Shown: positions 45,504 through 56,345, numbered from the stretch's first letter. The stretch is 64,000 bases of DNA from Hemerocallis citrina (GCA_017893485.1 CM030359.1:31934430-31998429), one strand, 5' to 3'. Program-made: numbers and translations. Notes: a model not told the origin generated them from the sequence alone.

Positions 45504-46984
45504 TGTTGGATCCTGTAGGCAAGGCAAGAAACACTAGAGGGGGTAAATAGTATTTTATAAAAAATAATTGCGGAATTGAACATTTCTTCTGACCAGTCGA
45601 CTTGAAAAGAGAAACAAGTCGAATGGGGTGACAGTTAAGAAGTGTATTTTAAGACGAGTCTGATCAGTCGACTTATAGAAGAACCAGTCGACTTACCAGA
45701 CAAGTTTTTAGAGAGAAAGTAGTACAAGTTTGACCAGTCGACTTAAAAAGGGACACAGTCGACTGTTCAGATAAGTTTCACAGAAAACTTAAAAATCAAG
45801 TAAATGAAATGCAAGTTTAGAGAAATACAATAACAGAGTACACACGATGTATCCTGGTTCGGTCCTTCCAACCTACATCCAGTCCCCAAGCAACCCACTT
45901 GAGATTTTCCACTATTCTTGAAAAATGTACAAGAATACCTTACGACGTTAGAAAACAACCTTGTTCAACTTGTAGTCCTTTCTCACAACTAGAGAAAGCA
46001 ACCCACTCTTCCATCAAGAGTGAAAATCTGACTCTACACCCTAGAGCCCTACTCTCCAACCAAGAGGAACCACTCTACAACTCGAGAGTGAAGAACAACA
46101 ACAAAATGTTTACAATCAACCTATAGCCTTGTTGTGAATGTGATTTTGTGCGTGGTTATTAGGTCAACTTCCGAAATCAATCTAAAATGAAATCACTGTT
46201 ATACTAGACTGATTTCAGTGAACCAAAAAGCTTAGAGAATTTGAAAGCTTGTGAACTCTTGTTCTCTTTTTGAAAATAAGTACTTGTTGTAGTGTTGTAA
46301 CCTTTTCCAAATGATTCCTACATTCTATTTATAGAGTTAGAATCACTGGACGTTGAGAAGAAGTTGTACCAACTGTCAACCAACGTAAATACAACTTTTG
46401 AATTCGAAAAATCAAGTTTTGAAATCAGTAAACTGTCGAAACGACTTGAACAGTCGACTGAGTTGCCGTTATGAGTCGACTGATCAGAGTTTGAATAAGT
46501 TCAGACAGTTTCGTACTAGGACAATCGACTGGTGCCTAACGGCAGTCGACTGGTACTTAACAACTGAGCTTTTTCTATCTTGTTTCGATCTTTTTAAGTT
46601 TGAAAAAAATACTCAATTATTTTAAAGATATGTGTGAGTGTGTGTGACAAGGCTATTACAGAATGTCTAAGACTCAAAGAAAATAAAAAAGTTACAATTG
46701 TTACAAGACACTTAATACAATATAATGAAGCAAAGGTCTTGTCTTGAGTCTTGAGTCTTGAGAAGAAGCTTTAGCCTTCGTCTTTTTCTTTGAAGCTGGC
46801 AACCTTGTAACTTTCTTGATCAATTAGCTATAAGAGCTTTGTTTGTAGCTTTGCGTGATCAACTTGCTTTAAGAACCTTGTAAAGCTTGTTAGAACATTT
46901 TGCTTTTGTGTATATCCTGTAATATCAAAGAAGTAGCACAACAACTTTGCATTGTGTTGTGATCATCAAAATCAAGAATCAACA
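45504..46984 (-). repeat. Solo LTR, probably Ty1/copia (SIRE/Maximus-like)
   Basis: 1481 bp with ends TGTTG...CAACA and flanks TATGC (45499-45503) / TGTGC (46985-46989), a 5-bp TSD with one mismatch. No internal coding region accompanies it, so it is a recombination product (solo LTR). A TATA box (minus CTATAAATAG) at 46325-46334 indicates minus orientation. The copia assignment rests on general resemblance of its termini (sense start TGTTGATTCTTGATTTTGATGATCAC is typical) and is inference. GTCGAC pairs: 45665/45685, 45735/45756, 46451/46473, 46522/46543, and a decayed pair from 45594. Confidence 0.72.
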
Positions 46985-46989
46985 TGTGC

Positions 46990-47230
46990 TTCCCTCTTCG
47001 TCCAGCCTGCTTCCCTTCGGACTCCTGTTGCCTCCTTGGTTGTTTCTTTGTTTTGTTTGTTTGTTGTTTTCTTAGCAATACTCTTCTTTGCTTGTTTAGT
47101 TTATTCTTTTTTTTCTAGATGTTTGTTCTCAGTTTTACATCCTGTAAAATTGATTATTGATGTACTCCCTTGTTTTTATTTATATATCGGGCTGGAATCT
47201 CACGATTCTATCCTCTTTATCAAAAAAAAA
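46990..47230 (+). other. LINE 3' end with poly-A
   Basis: The last 240 bp of the LINE, T-rich, ending in A-rich sequence (47222-47230) directly followed by the 14-bp TSD at 47231-47244. Confidence 0.85.
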
Positions 47231-48270
47231 ATTTTGAGATTAAATCGGTGATAATTCAAATGATTCAAGATTGTTCAGTTTGGTGGACTATCGCATGAGG
47301 ATCCTAATGTTCACATTGCAAACTTTATAGAAATTTTTGACACTTTCAAGCAAAATGGAGTATCAGATGATGCAATCCGATTGTGACTATTTCCTTTTTA
47401 CTAAGAGATAAGGCTTGGCTTGGCTAAATTCTCTACCATCGGGTGTTATCACTACTTGGGAGGGACTTGCACAAAAATTTCTCGCTAAGTATTTTTTGCC
47501 GGTAAGGATAGCAAAGTTAAGGAATGACATTACCACATTTACTCAATTTGAGAATGAATCTGTGTATGATGCATAAGAGATGTATAAAGAGTTATTGAAA
47601 AAGTGTCATCATCATGAACTTCAAAAATGGCTACAAGTCCAAACATTCTATAATTGTTTGGGGATTTCAAATTGGTCTATGGTAGATGCAGCAGCTAGAG
47701 GAGCTCTTATGAGCAAAACTCATGAAGCGGCCTCTGAGCTTTTAGAGGAGTTGGCGTCTAACAATTACCAATGGTCTTCAGAGAGAGCAATGCTAAGAAA
47801 AGTGGCTGGAGTTTTTTAGCTTGATCCTATTACCACGTTGGCTGCAAAATTGATATGCTATCAAAACAATTAGGTAATATGAATGTTAATGATATTCAAA
47901 CTAATATTATTTGTGATCATTGTGTAGGAAATCACTCAAGTATTGATTGTCAAGTGGAAAATCTATTTGCTCAACCAGATTCCTATCAAGCAAATTACGT
48001 GTCCAACTTCCAACATCAAAATAATTCTTATTCGAACACGTATAATCCAGGATGGAGAAATCACCCCAATTTTTCTTGGAACAACAATCAAGGAGCAATT
48101 AGACCACCTCAAAATTTTCCACAGCAAGAAAACAAGACAACACTTGAGGAAATGTTCATGCTATACATGCAAAATACATATTTGGTGATCCAAAATAATG
48201 CGGCTTCAACCACTGCTTCAATTCGCTACCTTAAGGCTCAGATTGGTCAGATTTCAAATATTCTTACATA
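47231..48270 (+). pseudogene. Athila-derived gag, continuation after the LINE
   Basis: Readable Gag segments: DPNVHIANFIEIFDTFKQNGVSDDAIRL; LPSGVITTWEGLAQKFLAKYF (about 47430); ARGALMSKTHEAASELLEELASNNYQW (about 47695); a degenerate zinc knuckle CDHCVGNHSSIDC (about 47915-47955); and [17 protein letters not shown] (about 48040), which is nearly identical in Athila A and B. It has stops at 47386, 47576 and 47817 and a frameshift near 47400. Confidence 0.87.
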
Positions 48271-49558
48271 GAGGACAGCGAGAACCTTACCCAGTAACAC
48301 CGTGACCAATCCTAAAGAGCATGTCAAAGCAATAACATTGAGAAGTGGACGAACAATTGAGCAGCCACATGAAGAAATTGTCAAACAAAATGTGGTTGAA
48401 AAGCAAGATGAGTTCGAGCCAATTTTAGAGGAACAAATGCAGCAGGTGTCTAACCACCATATTGGAAATTCTAAGAAGATTAAAGGTGCTTCAAATCTCA
48501 TGGTTTTCAGGGAGATTAATTCTGAAACTTATCTTAATTCACCTTATAATCTACCGATTTCTTTTCCGCAAAGACTTAAGAGAAATAATCTCAATAATCA
48601 ATTCTCTAAATTTTTAAATATATTTAAGGAATTTCATATTAATATTCCACTTATTGAAGTTTTAGAACAAATTCCTAAATATGCTAAATTTTTTAAGGAT
48701 ATTTTATCAAACAAGCGGAAGTTAGAGGAGCATGAGATGGTGATGATAATGGAAGAGAGTAGTGAAATTTTACAAAAGAAGTTTCCTCCTAAACTGAAAG
48801 ATCAAGGGATTTTTACAATTCCTTGCACTATTGGAAATTTTCTTCCTTTTATAAAGCTTTGTGTGATTTAGGAGCAAGTATTAATCTTATGCATTTTTCT
48901 ATTTTCAGAAAATTTGGCCTTGGATAAGTGAAGCCTACTACAATTTCTTTACAATTGGCGGACAGATCTATCAAGTACCCAAGAGGAATAATTGAAAATG
49001 TTTTAGTAAAGGTAGACAAGTTCATTTTTTCAACTGATTTCATAGTGCTTGACATGAATGAAGATGAATAAATTCCGTTGATTTTAGGGTGACCTTTTAT
49101 AGCTAAAGGGAGATCTTTAATTGATGTCCACAAAGGAACACAGAGGATGAGCAAGTAATGTTTGATGTCTTTAAATCCATGGAATTTTCTGTCGAAGTAC
49201 ACTCGTGTTTTCAAGTTAGTGAAATTGATTTAGTTGTGGGCGAGACACATAGGGCTGAAGTTAAAGAGTTACCTGTAAAGTGTGTTTAATAAATTCAACA
49301 ACTCTTGAATCTGAGAAAGAAAAGATTTTGGAATATGTTCGGTATTTGGAAGATGCACTATCTATTCATCTTTCTTCTTAGCTGAAATTCAAAGATGTTA
49401 GGATATCAAAGATGCCATCTTTAAGAAAGAAACGACTCAAACTCGAGTTTAAACCACTGACATCTAGTTTGTGGGATGCACGGAGAAAACCCAAGCCACA
49501 CATGAAGGAAGTTGTTAGAAAAGAGGTTCTTATGTTGTTGGATCTTAGCATCACATAA
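48271..49558 (+). pseudogene. Athila-derived protease and first residues of RT
   Basis: KAITLRSGRTI (about 48330) and the open segment 48302-48871 precede the protease, with [11 protein letters not shown] at about 48868-48900. A stop in front of it and more stops downstream break the frame. [20 protein letters not shown] and FIVLDM are intact. The last recognisable part is WDARRKPKPHMKEVVRKEVL (about 49475-49540), the start of RT. At 49556 a stop follows and pol homology ends, so this marks the deletion edge. Confidence 0.87.
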
Positions 49559-50227
49559 TAATCTCAACTACTAAAATTAGCGATTTTTAGGAGGCAACAC
49601 ATATTTTCTATTTACTTCCATTAGATTTTTATTGGTTTTGTTAATTTTAATTTTTGATTTTATTTTATAGGATTGCATAAGTTTGGGGGTTTTCGAGCGG
49701 AGTTGTTTTCTAGACCTATTTGAATCTGGAAAAGTGTCTCAAAGAGAGATCGAAGGAAATTGTCTTAGCTTTCCAAAGCAAAATGAATCATGGAATTTGG
49801 ATATCTACAACTCCATATATCACCAAAACGATGAACGTCACTCATCCAGAATTTCAACATGAATCAGAGGAGCAATTATGACAATGTGACATTTAAGTTT
49901 GGGAGGAAGAGTTAAATTTTTTATTTTTTTTATATACAAGAAAAAAACTGGATTTAAATTAGGATTACCATTACACTTTTGGGTTCTTTATTGTGCTAAA
50001 GCATTGCCATTTTTTTTAAGGATAAACAATATCTTATAAAGCAAGATTAAGCATACTTATTTTCTTATTGAAGTTCAAAATTCCTTACATTATTGTGAGA
50101 GTCATGTGATTATATATAAAAGAGCGATGTGATATTTTTCTAGTGATTATCCTCTCTGAGCTAGTCCTAAACATAGTTTAAGTAAATAGAGTAATAGTAA
50201 TTAAATAATTGAATGAATAAAGTTTTA

Positions 50228-50404
50228 TCTACTCCAATGTTTTGAGTTGCTTAGTAACTAAGGGTATTCATCACAAATGTTTACTTTTATGTCAAACGGC
50301 AACTTGAAATATGAGTATGCAAAAACACTCTGAGTGTGTGACTTGTTGAGTAACTGGGTGAATCCATCACAAATATTTGCATTCACGTCAAAAGGCAAGT
50401 GACA

Positions 50405-50410
<6 letters not shown>
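50228..50410 (+). repeat. Conserved Athila 3' block (plus-strand copy)
   Basis: About 183 bp, roughly 90% identical by eye to the reverse complement of 37099-37281. It consists of two related units, one with CTTAGTAACTAAGGG and one with TGAGTAACTGGGTG, each followed by ATTCATCACAAAT- or ATCCATCACAAAT-like sequence. Confidence 0.8.

Positions 50411-50474
<64 letters not shown>
50410..50474. repeat. (TA)n microsatellite
   Basis: A pure TA run of about 65 bases immediately after the conserved Athila block; at this place Athila copy B has short non-repetitive sequence. Confidence 0.95.
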
Positions 50475-50477
<3 letters not shown>

Positions 50478-50779
50478 TGCTACTCGGTATGTAGTAGTAA
50501 GAAGGGGTGATCACAGATGGAGTTGTTACATGATATAGTTGCATTAATTGCATGACAAATTTGATTGGATTTGGAATTATGTATGAATAATTGCTCTGGA
50601 GAAAGTGAGTATGCTTAGTTTTACTATATTTGCTATTGTTTATGTATCAAGTTGAAGATTTGATGCTTGCATGATAAGTCCTTTGGATGCAATGAGTTAA
50701 GCCTAATTATGATTAATATTCTATGGTTTATGGGTTTTTTTCGCTCGAGGACAAGTAAAATCTTAAGTTTTGGGGTATT

Positions 50780-52274
50780 TGATGAGTGTAATTTATACAT
50801 GATTTTATTACTCTTTTTACACATAAAAATTGTGAGTTAGCATTTATTTATTTGAATTCCATCTTCTTTCTGAAGGAATGAGATGACTGTTAGGATTATG
50901 GACTCAAATACACGAAGTCACGAAGCTTGGAGTTGGAGAAAAAGAACACACAAAGTAATGTGAAAAAGCTGCAACAACAACACCTACAACTTGTATGTCT
51001 GTTTTGAACATGATGATGGATGAATTTGAACTTGTGTTCTAAATAAAATATTTTTTTGTCGAGTCTTCTTCGAAACGAGTACTCATAAGTCCCAAACGAG
51101 TTCTACAGCTCCGGAAAAATAATTTTTTCTACAGCCTACATGCAGAAAACAGTAAGTGGAGAGTCGACCGCACACCCGACCGAATGACCGATCGACCGCG
51201 CAATAGACCTTCCTTCTAGTTGTCAAAACCATTTACACTTGAATGGCATGAACGGTCGACCGTCCAAAATTGCGGTCGACCGCGTCGGCGCTGATGTTAT
51301 ATTTTGAATGCGGGTTTCAAGTCCAATGGGCTTATTTGCATATATCTTTTTAGGGATTCGTTGGGGGTGCTATATATTGATGCTAATGTGAATTCTAGGA
51401 GAAGGAGAAATATATTGTAAGCTAAAAGAATTTGAGGAGTCGACTCATCACACCATTGGAGGGCAAGAGTCATAGCTTTCGTCAAGATCATCTACAGTTC
51501 TTTCTTCTCTTCTACTGTTCATTATACAATCCAATACTAAGTTTGTTAGTTGCAAATTTCTCATGCACTAATTTTATTTTTCAAGGGCTTCGATGTAACC
51601 TAGCTTTGATAACACAATTTGAATTTCATGTTATTTTATTATTCTATTTTTCTATGGTTGTGTGTTTAATTTTTGTTGTTAATGCTTACAATTGCTTGGT
51701 CGACTATTGTTTGATTTATTGAATCATGAGGAGACCTAGAGGTAACTTGTTATTTAGAATTAGAGAATTAAACAAATTGATTGAGCGGAATTAAAGATAA
51801 TTCACTGCGATTAATGTGACTGTAAAGAAATCCATAGAACTTAATAAATCTTCAATTATTAAAATGTGTATAGAAATATGACACTGTTAGTTGGAGATAT
51901 GTTTGGTGTTGTTCGAGAGAAAACATTGAATAAATATGGAATTTTGGTCTACAACTTAGAAAAGTAGAATTTCTAGCTACATAGAATTATGAATTGTGTG
52001 GAATTAACAAGGTGAAATCAAAAGTCCTAGAACTATCTTCGTTATTAACAAACAACAAAATTTCATATTTTCATTATTCTTAATTAGATTAGTTTTTTAT
52101 GTAGTTTAATTTAGTTTATTTGCTATTTTTTTTAAATTTTGATTTTCCAAATACTAGTTAATCTAGTGAATTTTGGTACTCAATAAAATAATTAGTCCTT
52201 GAGGGTTCGACACTCTTTTCTTTTAAAAGTATACTACTTGTTGCGATTTTGTACACTTGCAAAATAATCCATCG
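50780..52274 (+). repeat. 3' LTR of the Athila-derived element
   Basis: 1495 bp, TGATGAGTG...CCATCG. It carries two CGGTCGACCG palindromes at 51253-51262 and 51273-51282 (20 bp start to start) and GTCGACCG at about 51162. A 27-bp block near 51316-51343 is missing from the 5' LTR. Confidence 0.9.
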
Positions 52275-52660
52275 CTACCGAGCAAGTGTGCGGGATTCGG
52301 CTCGCCATTCGAGTGCTCACAAAACTTGTCGTCGCCTAGTTCGGAGTCCACTCACGGTTCATAGGGCCATTCTAGCCATTTGCTCCCGAGCAAGTATGCG
52401 AAGTTCGGCTCGCCATTCGAGTGCTCCTGAAACAACCCCGGAAAAGTGCGGAGTCCATTCATGGTTCATATAGCCGCTCTAGCCACATGCCCCCGAGAAA
52501 GTGTGCGGGGTGCAGCTCGCCATTCGAGTGCTCCCAAAACTTGTCTTCACCTTGTTTAGAGTCCACTCACAGCTCATAGGGCCACTTTAGCCACTTGCTT
52601 CCGAGCAAGTATGTGGAGTTTGGCTCGTCGTTCGAGTACTCCTGAAACAACTGCAACTTT
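52275..52660 (+). repeat. 107-bp tandem array, second part
   Basis: Monomer boxes at 52280, 52388, 52495 and 52603, spacing 107-108 bp, with the same alternating A/B types as at 19727-20340. The first five bases are the right TSD copy (CTACC). The two parts form one array split by the insertion. Confidence 0.88.
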
Positions 52661-52689
52661 AAAGAGACATAATTCAAAGAGACAATGCT

Positions 52690-53657
52690 CAAACACTTAG
52701 GAAAATTTTATTTCACAAGAAGAATCTGATTACGAGTTTTATCGAAGAACATGTCTCTATAAGATTACAACGTCTTACTCCTTTGTGGCAAAGTGATGCT
52801 TCTCTTAAGGGACACACGCAGTCTACGGTTTCCAACATTCGCTCGGGCACTTCTCATTCCCCCGAATAATCTGACGGGATGTCCAAACCTACGGATCAAG
52901 TCCTACCTTTTGGGCCTACTGCTTGTGCCACCCCTCCAATCGATGCCCAACTAGACGAACTGGCCACCTCGCATTAGGTGTCTCCTGGATTCCGTGGAAC
53001 CCCAAGTAAACGTAAAGCCAATTCATGAAATGATCTCCCCTGAGCGCGCGCTTCACAAGAGCAAGAAGTGCTCCTAATATTTCCTCCCTCGAGAAGTCAC
53101 TTCAACCGATGAATATCTACCTCTTGTTCAATGAGCCTCTCTTTGAGGGAATCATCCTTCACCTTAAATTTCCAATGAGGCACACTAGCATACGTCGAAC
53201 CACTCGGTCGAGTCCCCTCCGAAGACTCAAGAATAGTTCTTCTCAGATGAGCTGCTTCCAAGCTTCTCTCAAGCACCATGTTCTTCAACTCGTCTCTTTC
53301 AGTAGTAGCCGCAAGCAAAGAGTGACGAAGGACTTTAAGCCTCAAAAACTTTCCAGCGGTCGCTTCTCCTGAAGAATCATCTTCCACACCAACTGGGGGG
53401 TACCTCTCGAAGGATCTCATCGTTACGCCTTACTTCAGTATCCCTTCGGGTCAACACTATCCTCAAGTGATCAAGCTCCATCTTCGCCTTAAAAAGCATC
53501 TCCCGTGAATAAGTGAGCCCCAGTTTCGCCATCTGGAGCTTGGAACGGAGATGGGCAGTCTCATGGTCTCTAGAGTCACGTGCATCATACACAACAACCT
53601 ACTGACGAAAGATCGATAGATCACTCTAATGGAGGCAACCAATGTCACAAGATACAC
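52690..53657 (-). pseudogene. Tat antisense ORF, distal coiled-coil remnant
   Basis: Minus-strand frames 53377-53592 and 53097-53420 encode heptad-rich helices (ETAHLRSKLQMAKLGLTYS, AKMELDHLRIVLTRRDTEV, LLAATTERDELKNMVLERS). They are in different frames, so at least one frameshift separates them. Their position and character fit the C-terminal coiled coil of the antisense protein coded 3' of pol in Tat elements. The function of that protein is unknown. Confidence 0.55.
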
Positions 53658-53816
53658 AAAAACTCAAGAGCTCAAATCCAATACAAGATGCGAAAGACTA
53701 AAAAAAACTTCATTGCAATGTAAAGATACATCAAGCGATGGCCAGTCCGCTATTAGGCATCCATACAAAATCAAATGCCAAAACAAAGAAAAAAATACAA
53801 CAAACTAAGAGAGGAT

Positions 53817-54293
53817 TCAAGGATCCACCTCAGTCGACGGCCCCACAGGAAGAGAAGGCTTGCCACCTGTTCCCTCAACCACCCCTGGACTCGCTACAAT
53901 CATGATCAAGGGATCCGCTATGACGTCCTCCTCCTCCTCCTCCTCATATTCCTCCTCAGTGATGGGAACGACATCGTACAAGGAGTACCCCGAACTATCG
54001 AAGCTAGGGACTCCCGCGTTGACGTGCCGAAGAGCCCTAGCGTATGCCTTCTTCATAATCTAGGCCAAGAACCCCTCTGCCTCGGCCTTCGCCTGCTTCA
54101 TCGCGGCCTCTCTCTCCTTCGTAGCACTCTCCCTCTCCTGGGTTGCCTGATCCCTCTCTCGGGCCACCTGCTCCTTCTCCTTCTCTAAGGCCACATCCAG
54201 CAGCGCAATGTGCATCGCCTGGGTCTCCGCTAGATGCGTAGTTTGCCTCCAACTCCTTAGCAGTCTTCGCTCACTCCGCTCTGTCCATATCAC
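53817..54293 (-). pseudogene. Tat antisense ORF, charged coiled coil and acidic tail
   Basis: Frame 54060-54293 reads ALEKEKEQVARERDQATQER and continues as Lys/Glu/Arg/Ala heptads, a clear coiled coil. After a stop, 53817-54056 in the same frame carries an acidic stretch (ITEEEYEEEEEEDV) and a Gly/Pro-rich end. Such a helix followed by an acidic tail is typical of plant retrotransposon-associated antisense proteins; I cannot assign a function. Confidence 0.6.
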
Positions 54294-55037
54294 TCGCCAC
54301 CTTCATCTCCATCTCCTAATCCGCTTCTTGTTTGAACAAGTAGCTAAAGTGGCAAGTGACCTGCAAGAAGAAAATGATTCGAAGTCACGAAGGGGAAAAC
54401 AACTGCTATCGCTTCATAAAAATTCTAATGTAGAAAGAAAATTACAAAAACATACCACCATATTGGCCCTAGCTATCTCCAAGGCTGAGTCGCCAACTGA
54501 CCTGTAGCCATCACAACTCTGTCCTTGGGGTCGCAAGGTGGTGAATTGCCTACATATAACTCGCTGAATCCCTAAGGAACCCGTCATGCTTCCTGACCTG
54601 CCAATCCGGGACGAAGATCTTCTTGTGCTCTTCTGTAAGGATCACCTCAGCATCCAAGTTCACCACCGGGGCAACACTCCCCGATCCTCATGCAACCTTC
54701 ACCATCGTAGGTCTAGTGGTCGTCCACTTCCTTTTCTTGTCTTCAAGGGCTTTGCCACTCAAGCCTGCACGTTTGGCAATGATCGCATCAAAATCCAAGC
54801 CAACTGCTCCTACCAAACAAAACATTAAGTGATTAGAAAGGAAAGGAAAGAAAAAGAACAACAAAAACAAAAGTAAAGTTCAAGGAAAAAACAAAGATGC
54901 GTACTAGGGTTGATCGAACTGAGGCCCGAAGAGAAACTCCTCTGTCACCTCTCTCCAACTCAGAGTTGGTCAATCTAAAAGAAATCTAAGCATCTCATCC
55001 TCTTCGGGACTCAAAACTGGATCAGCCTTTGCTCTCT

Positions 55038-55527
55038 TCAGCACATCCTCCCTCCACCTCGTGGGAATCGCTCACGACTTCGAAGGATGAAGTACTTATC
55101 CCTCCAATACTTGATCGGGTTAGGGTTTTCAATCAGCTTCACCCCCCAACGAGGAGTGAGATAGTATCTGAACTTCAACTTATTCTTTTGGTAGATCTTG
55201 TAGAGCATCCTCAACACGCTCAATCACGGCTCAATCCCTGCTGCCTGGCAGTGCAACACGAAGCCATTCACATGTCTCCACAAGTTTTGCATGTACTGAA
55301 TATGACAAAGAATACCACCTTAGAACCTCACTTACAAAAAAGGGAAGGGGGAGATGGAGCCCCGCAAGAAAAGCATCAAAGGGGAAGAAGCACATATCAG
55401 GGGAGGTCTGTGAATGAGCTCTAACATCAGGGTCATGCAACACAAGATTGAACTCCCTCGGGATCATAAAGCACTCCCATATACTGCCCAAGTCCATCTC
55501 CGTAAGCATCAAAGATATGTCGTCCAC
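55038..55527 (-). pseudogene. Tat antisense ORF, N-terminal PF04195-like domain
   Basis: 55231-55527 includes CFFPFDAFLAGLHLPLPFFVSEVLRWYSLS, resembling the 'putative gypsy-type transposon' domain (PF04195) found in plant element-associated proteins. 55038-55223 continues with FRYYLTPRWGVKLIE and IKYWRDKYFIL, the next conserved part. Stops separate the pieces, and 54300-55037 is degraded. Identification is from pattern memory, not a search. Confidence 0.55.
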
Positions 55528-56345
55528 CTTCGAGTGCTCACGAGGCTCATTACCCTCATATAGTGGTGATATCCGATGCTTGACTCACCCAATGATCGTT
55601 GGAGTAATCTCGAATGTCGTCGAGATGCGACAATGGGCTAGGAAGCCTACCCAACTCTCCCACTTCTCTCAGTCTCTCTACAATCGTCTTAACAACAACT
55701 GACTTGGCCACTTTCTTCCCCTTGTCCGCTCTAGAAGGCGTAGCTGATGGCTGATCTCCAACATGGCTAGAAGGGAAGGTCTCGTCTCCCGAAGAAACTG
55801 TAGAAATCTCGATAAATTATATTTATGTATCTATATAATTAAACACAAAGAAAGCTATCAAGTGGCTCTCCTTCAATCCCCTCAAAATCAAAGGCCTGGA
55901 TCTAACCTCACAAAACACATTCATCCCCCCAAAACTCAAATTCAAATCCCCCCACCCAAAACAACTCCTTTATTTATTTAATTATTTCTCTCTCTCTCTC
56001 TCTCTCTCTTCGAAAAATTAAGAAAATAAAAATTTTTAAAAATTTTTTTAAATAAAAAATTTAAAAACTAAATTTTTTTTTAAATAGTTCAAAAAAATAA
56101 AAAACTTATAAAAAATCTTTTAAAAAATCTTTAAAATTTTTTTTAAAAAATTAATTTTTTTTATAAATTTTACAAATTTAAAAATTTTAAAAAAATTAAA
56201 ATTTTTGTAAATTTTTGAAAATTTTGAAATTTTAAAGATTTTGAAAATTTTAAATTTTAAATTTTTTTAAAATAAAAAATTTTAAATTTTAAAAATTTGA
56301 AAATTTTAAAAATTTGAAAATTTTAAATTTTGAAAATCTCAAAGT
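55528..56345. other. Non-coding stretch with (CT)n and alternating A/T homopolymer block
   Basis: 55986-56010 is a CT repeat. 56030-56340 is almost only A and T, built of runs such as AAAATTTTT and its permutations. No gene, LTR end or repeat boundary is visible. Confidence 0.7.

Larger units (their letters stand above)
22115..47230 (+). mobile_element. 5'-truncated plant L1-type LINE, split by three later insertions
   Basis: LINE segments are 22115-24574, 34166-35094, 45069-45503 and 46990-47230, about 4.1 kb in total. The element is bounded by the 14-bp duplication ATTTTGAGATTAAA (22101-22114, 47231-47244) and ends in a run of about nine A (47222-47230), as expected for target-primed reverse transcription. 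ORF1 and the endonuclease are missing, so it was 5'-truncated. The surviving part is RT, a zf-RVT zinc knuckle and the 3' UTR. Confidence 0.92.
49559..50779 (+). other. 3' non-coding region of the Athila-derived element
   Basis: No coding potential. It has internal PPT-like tracts at about 49679 (AAGTTTGGGGGTT) and 49890, and the final PPT AAGTTTTGGGGTATT at 50765-50779. From about 50025 to 50779 it aligns with the 3' non-coding region of Athila copy B. Confidence 0.8.
20346..52274 (+). mobile_element. Athila-derived non-autonomous element (RT, RNase H and integrase deleted), host of the inner nest
   Basis: LTRs are at 20346-21810 and 50780-52274, with a PBS inside the first and a PPT (AAGTTTTGGGGTATT) before the second. 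The TSD is CTCCC (20341-20345) and CTACC (52275-52279), one mismatch. The gag and protease remain (21985-22114 and 47231-49558). The sequence then goes from the first residues of RT directly to the 3' non-coding region, so RT-RH-INT are missing. A LINE interrupts gag at 22114/47231. LTR divergence is estimated by eye at above 10%, making this the oldest datable layer. Confidence 0.9.
15462..55527 (+). mobile_element. Decayed Tat-lineage Ty3/gypsy element, split by the nested insertions at 20346-52274
   Basis: Pieces in order are: end of gag/PRO, RT, RNase H, archaeal-type RNase H and INT (15480-19325, plus strand); a 107-bp tandem array (19571-20345 and 52280-52660); and an antisense ORF region (52690-55527, minus). 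The second RNase H and an antisense ORF 3' of pol are known features of the Tat lineage. The gag is lost at 15461, where LTR C abuts. No LTR can be delimited at either side. Confidence 0.75.

Noticed and set aside
45504..46984. Treating the solo LTR as a plus-strand LTR starting TGTAGGC at 45514
   Set aside because: That start gives no TSD; starting at TGTTG (45504) gives TIRs and a 5-bp duplication with one mismatch, and the TATA box points to minus.
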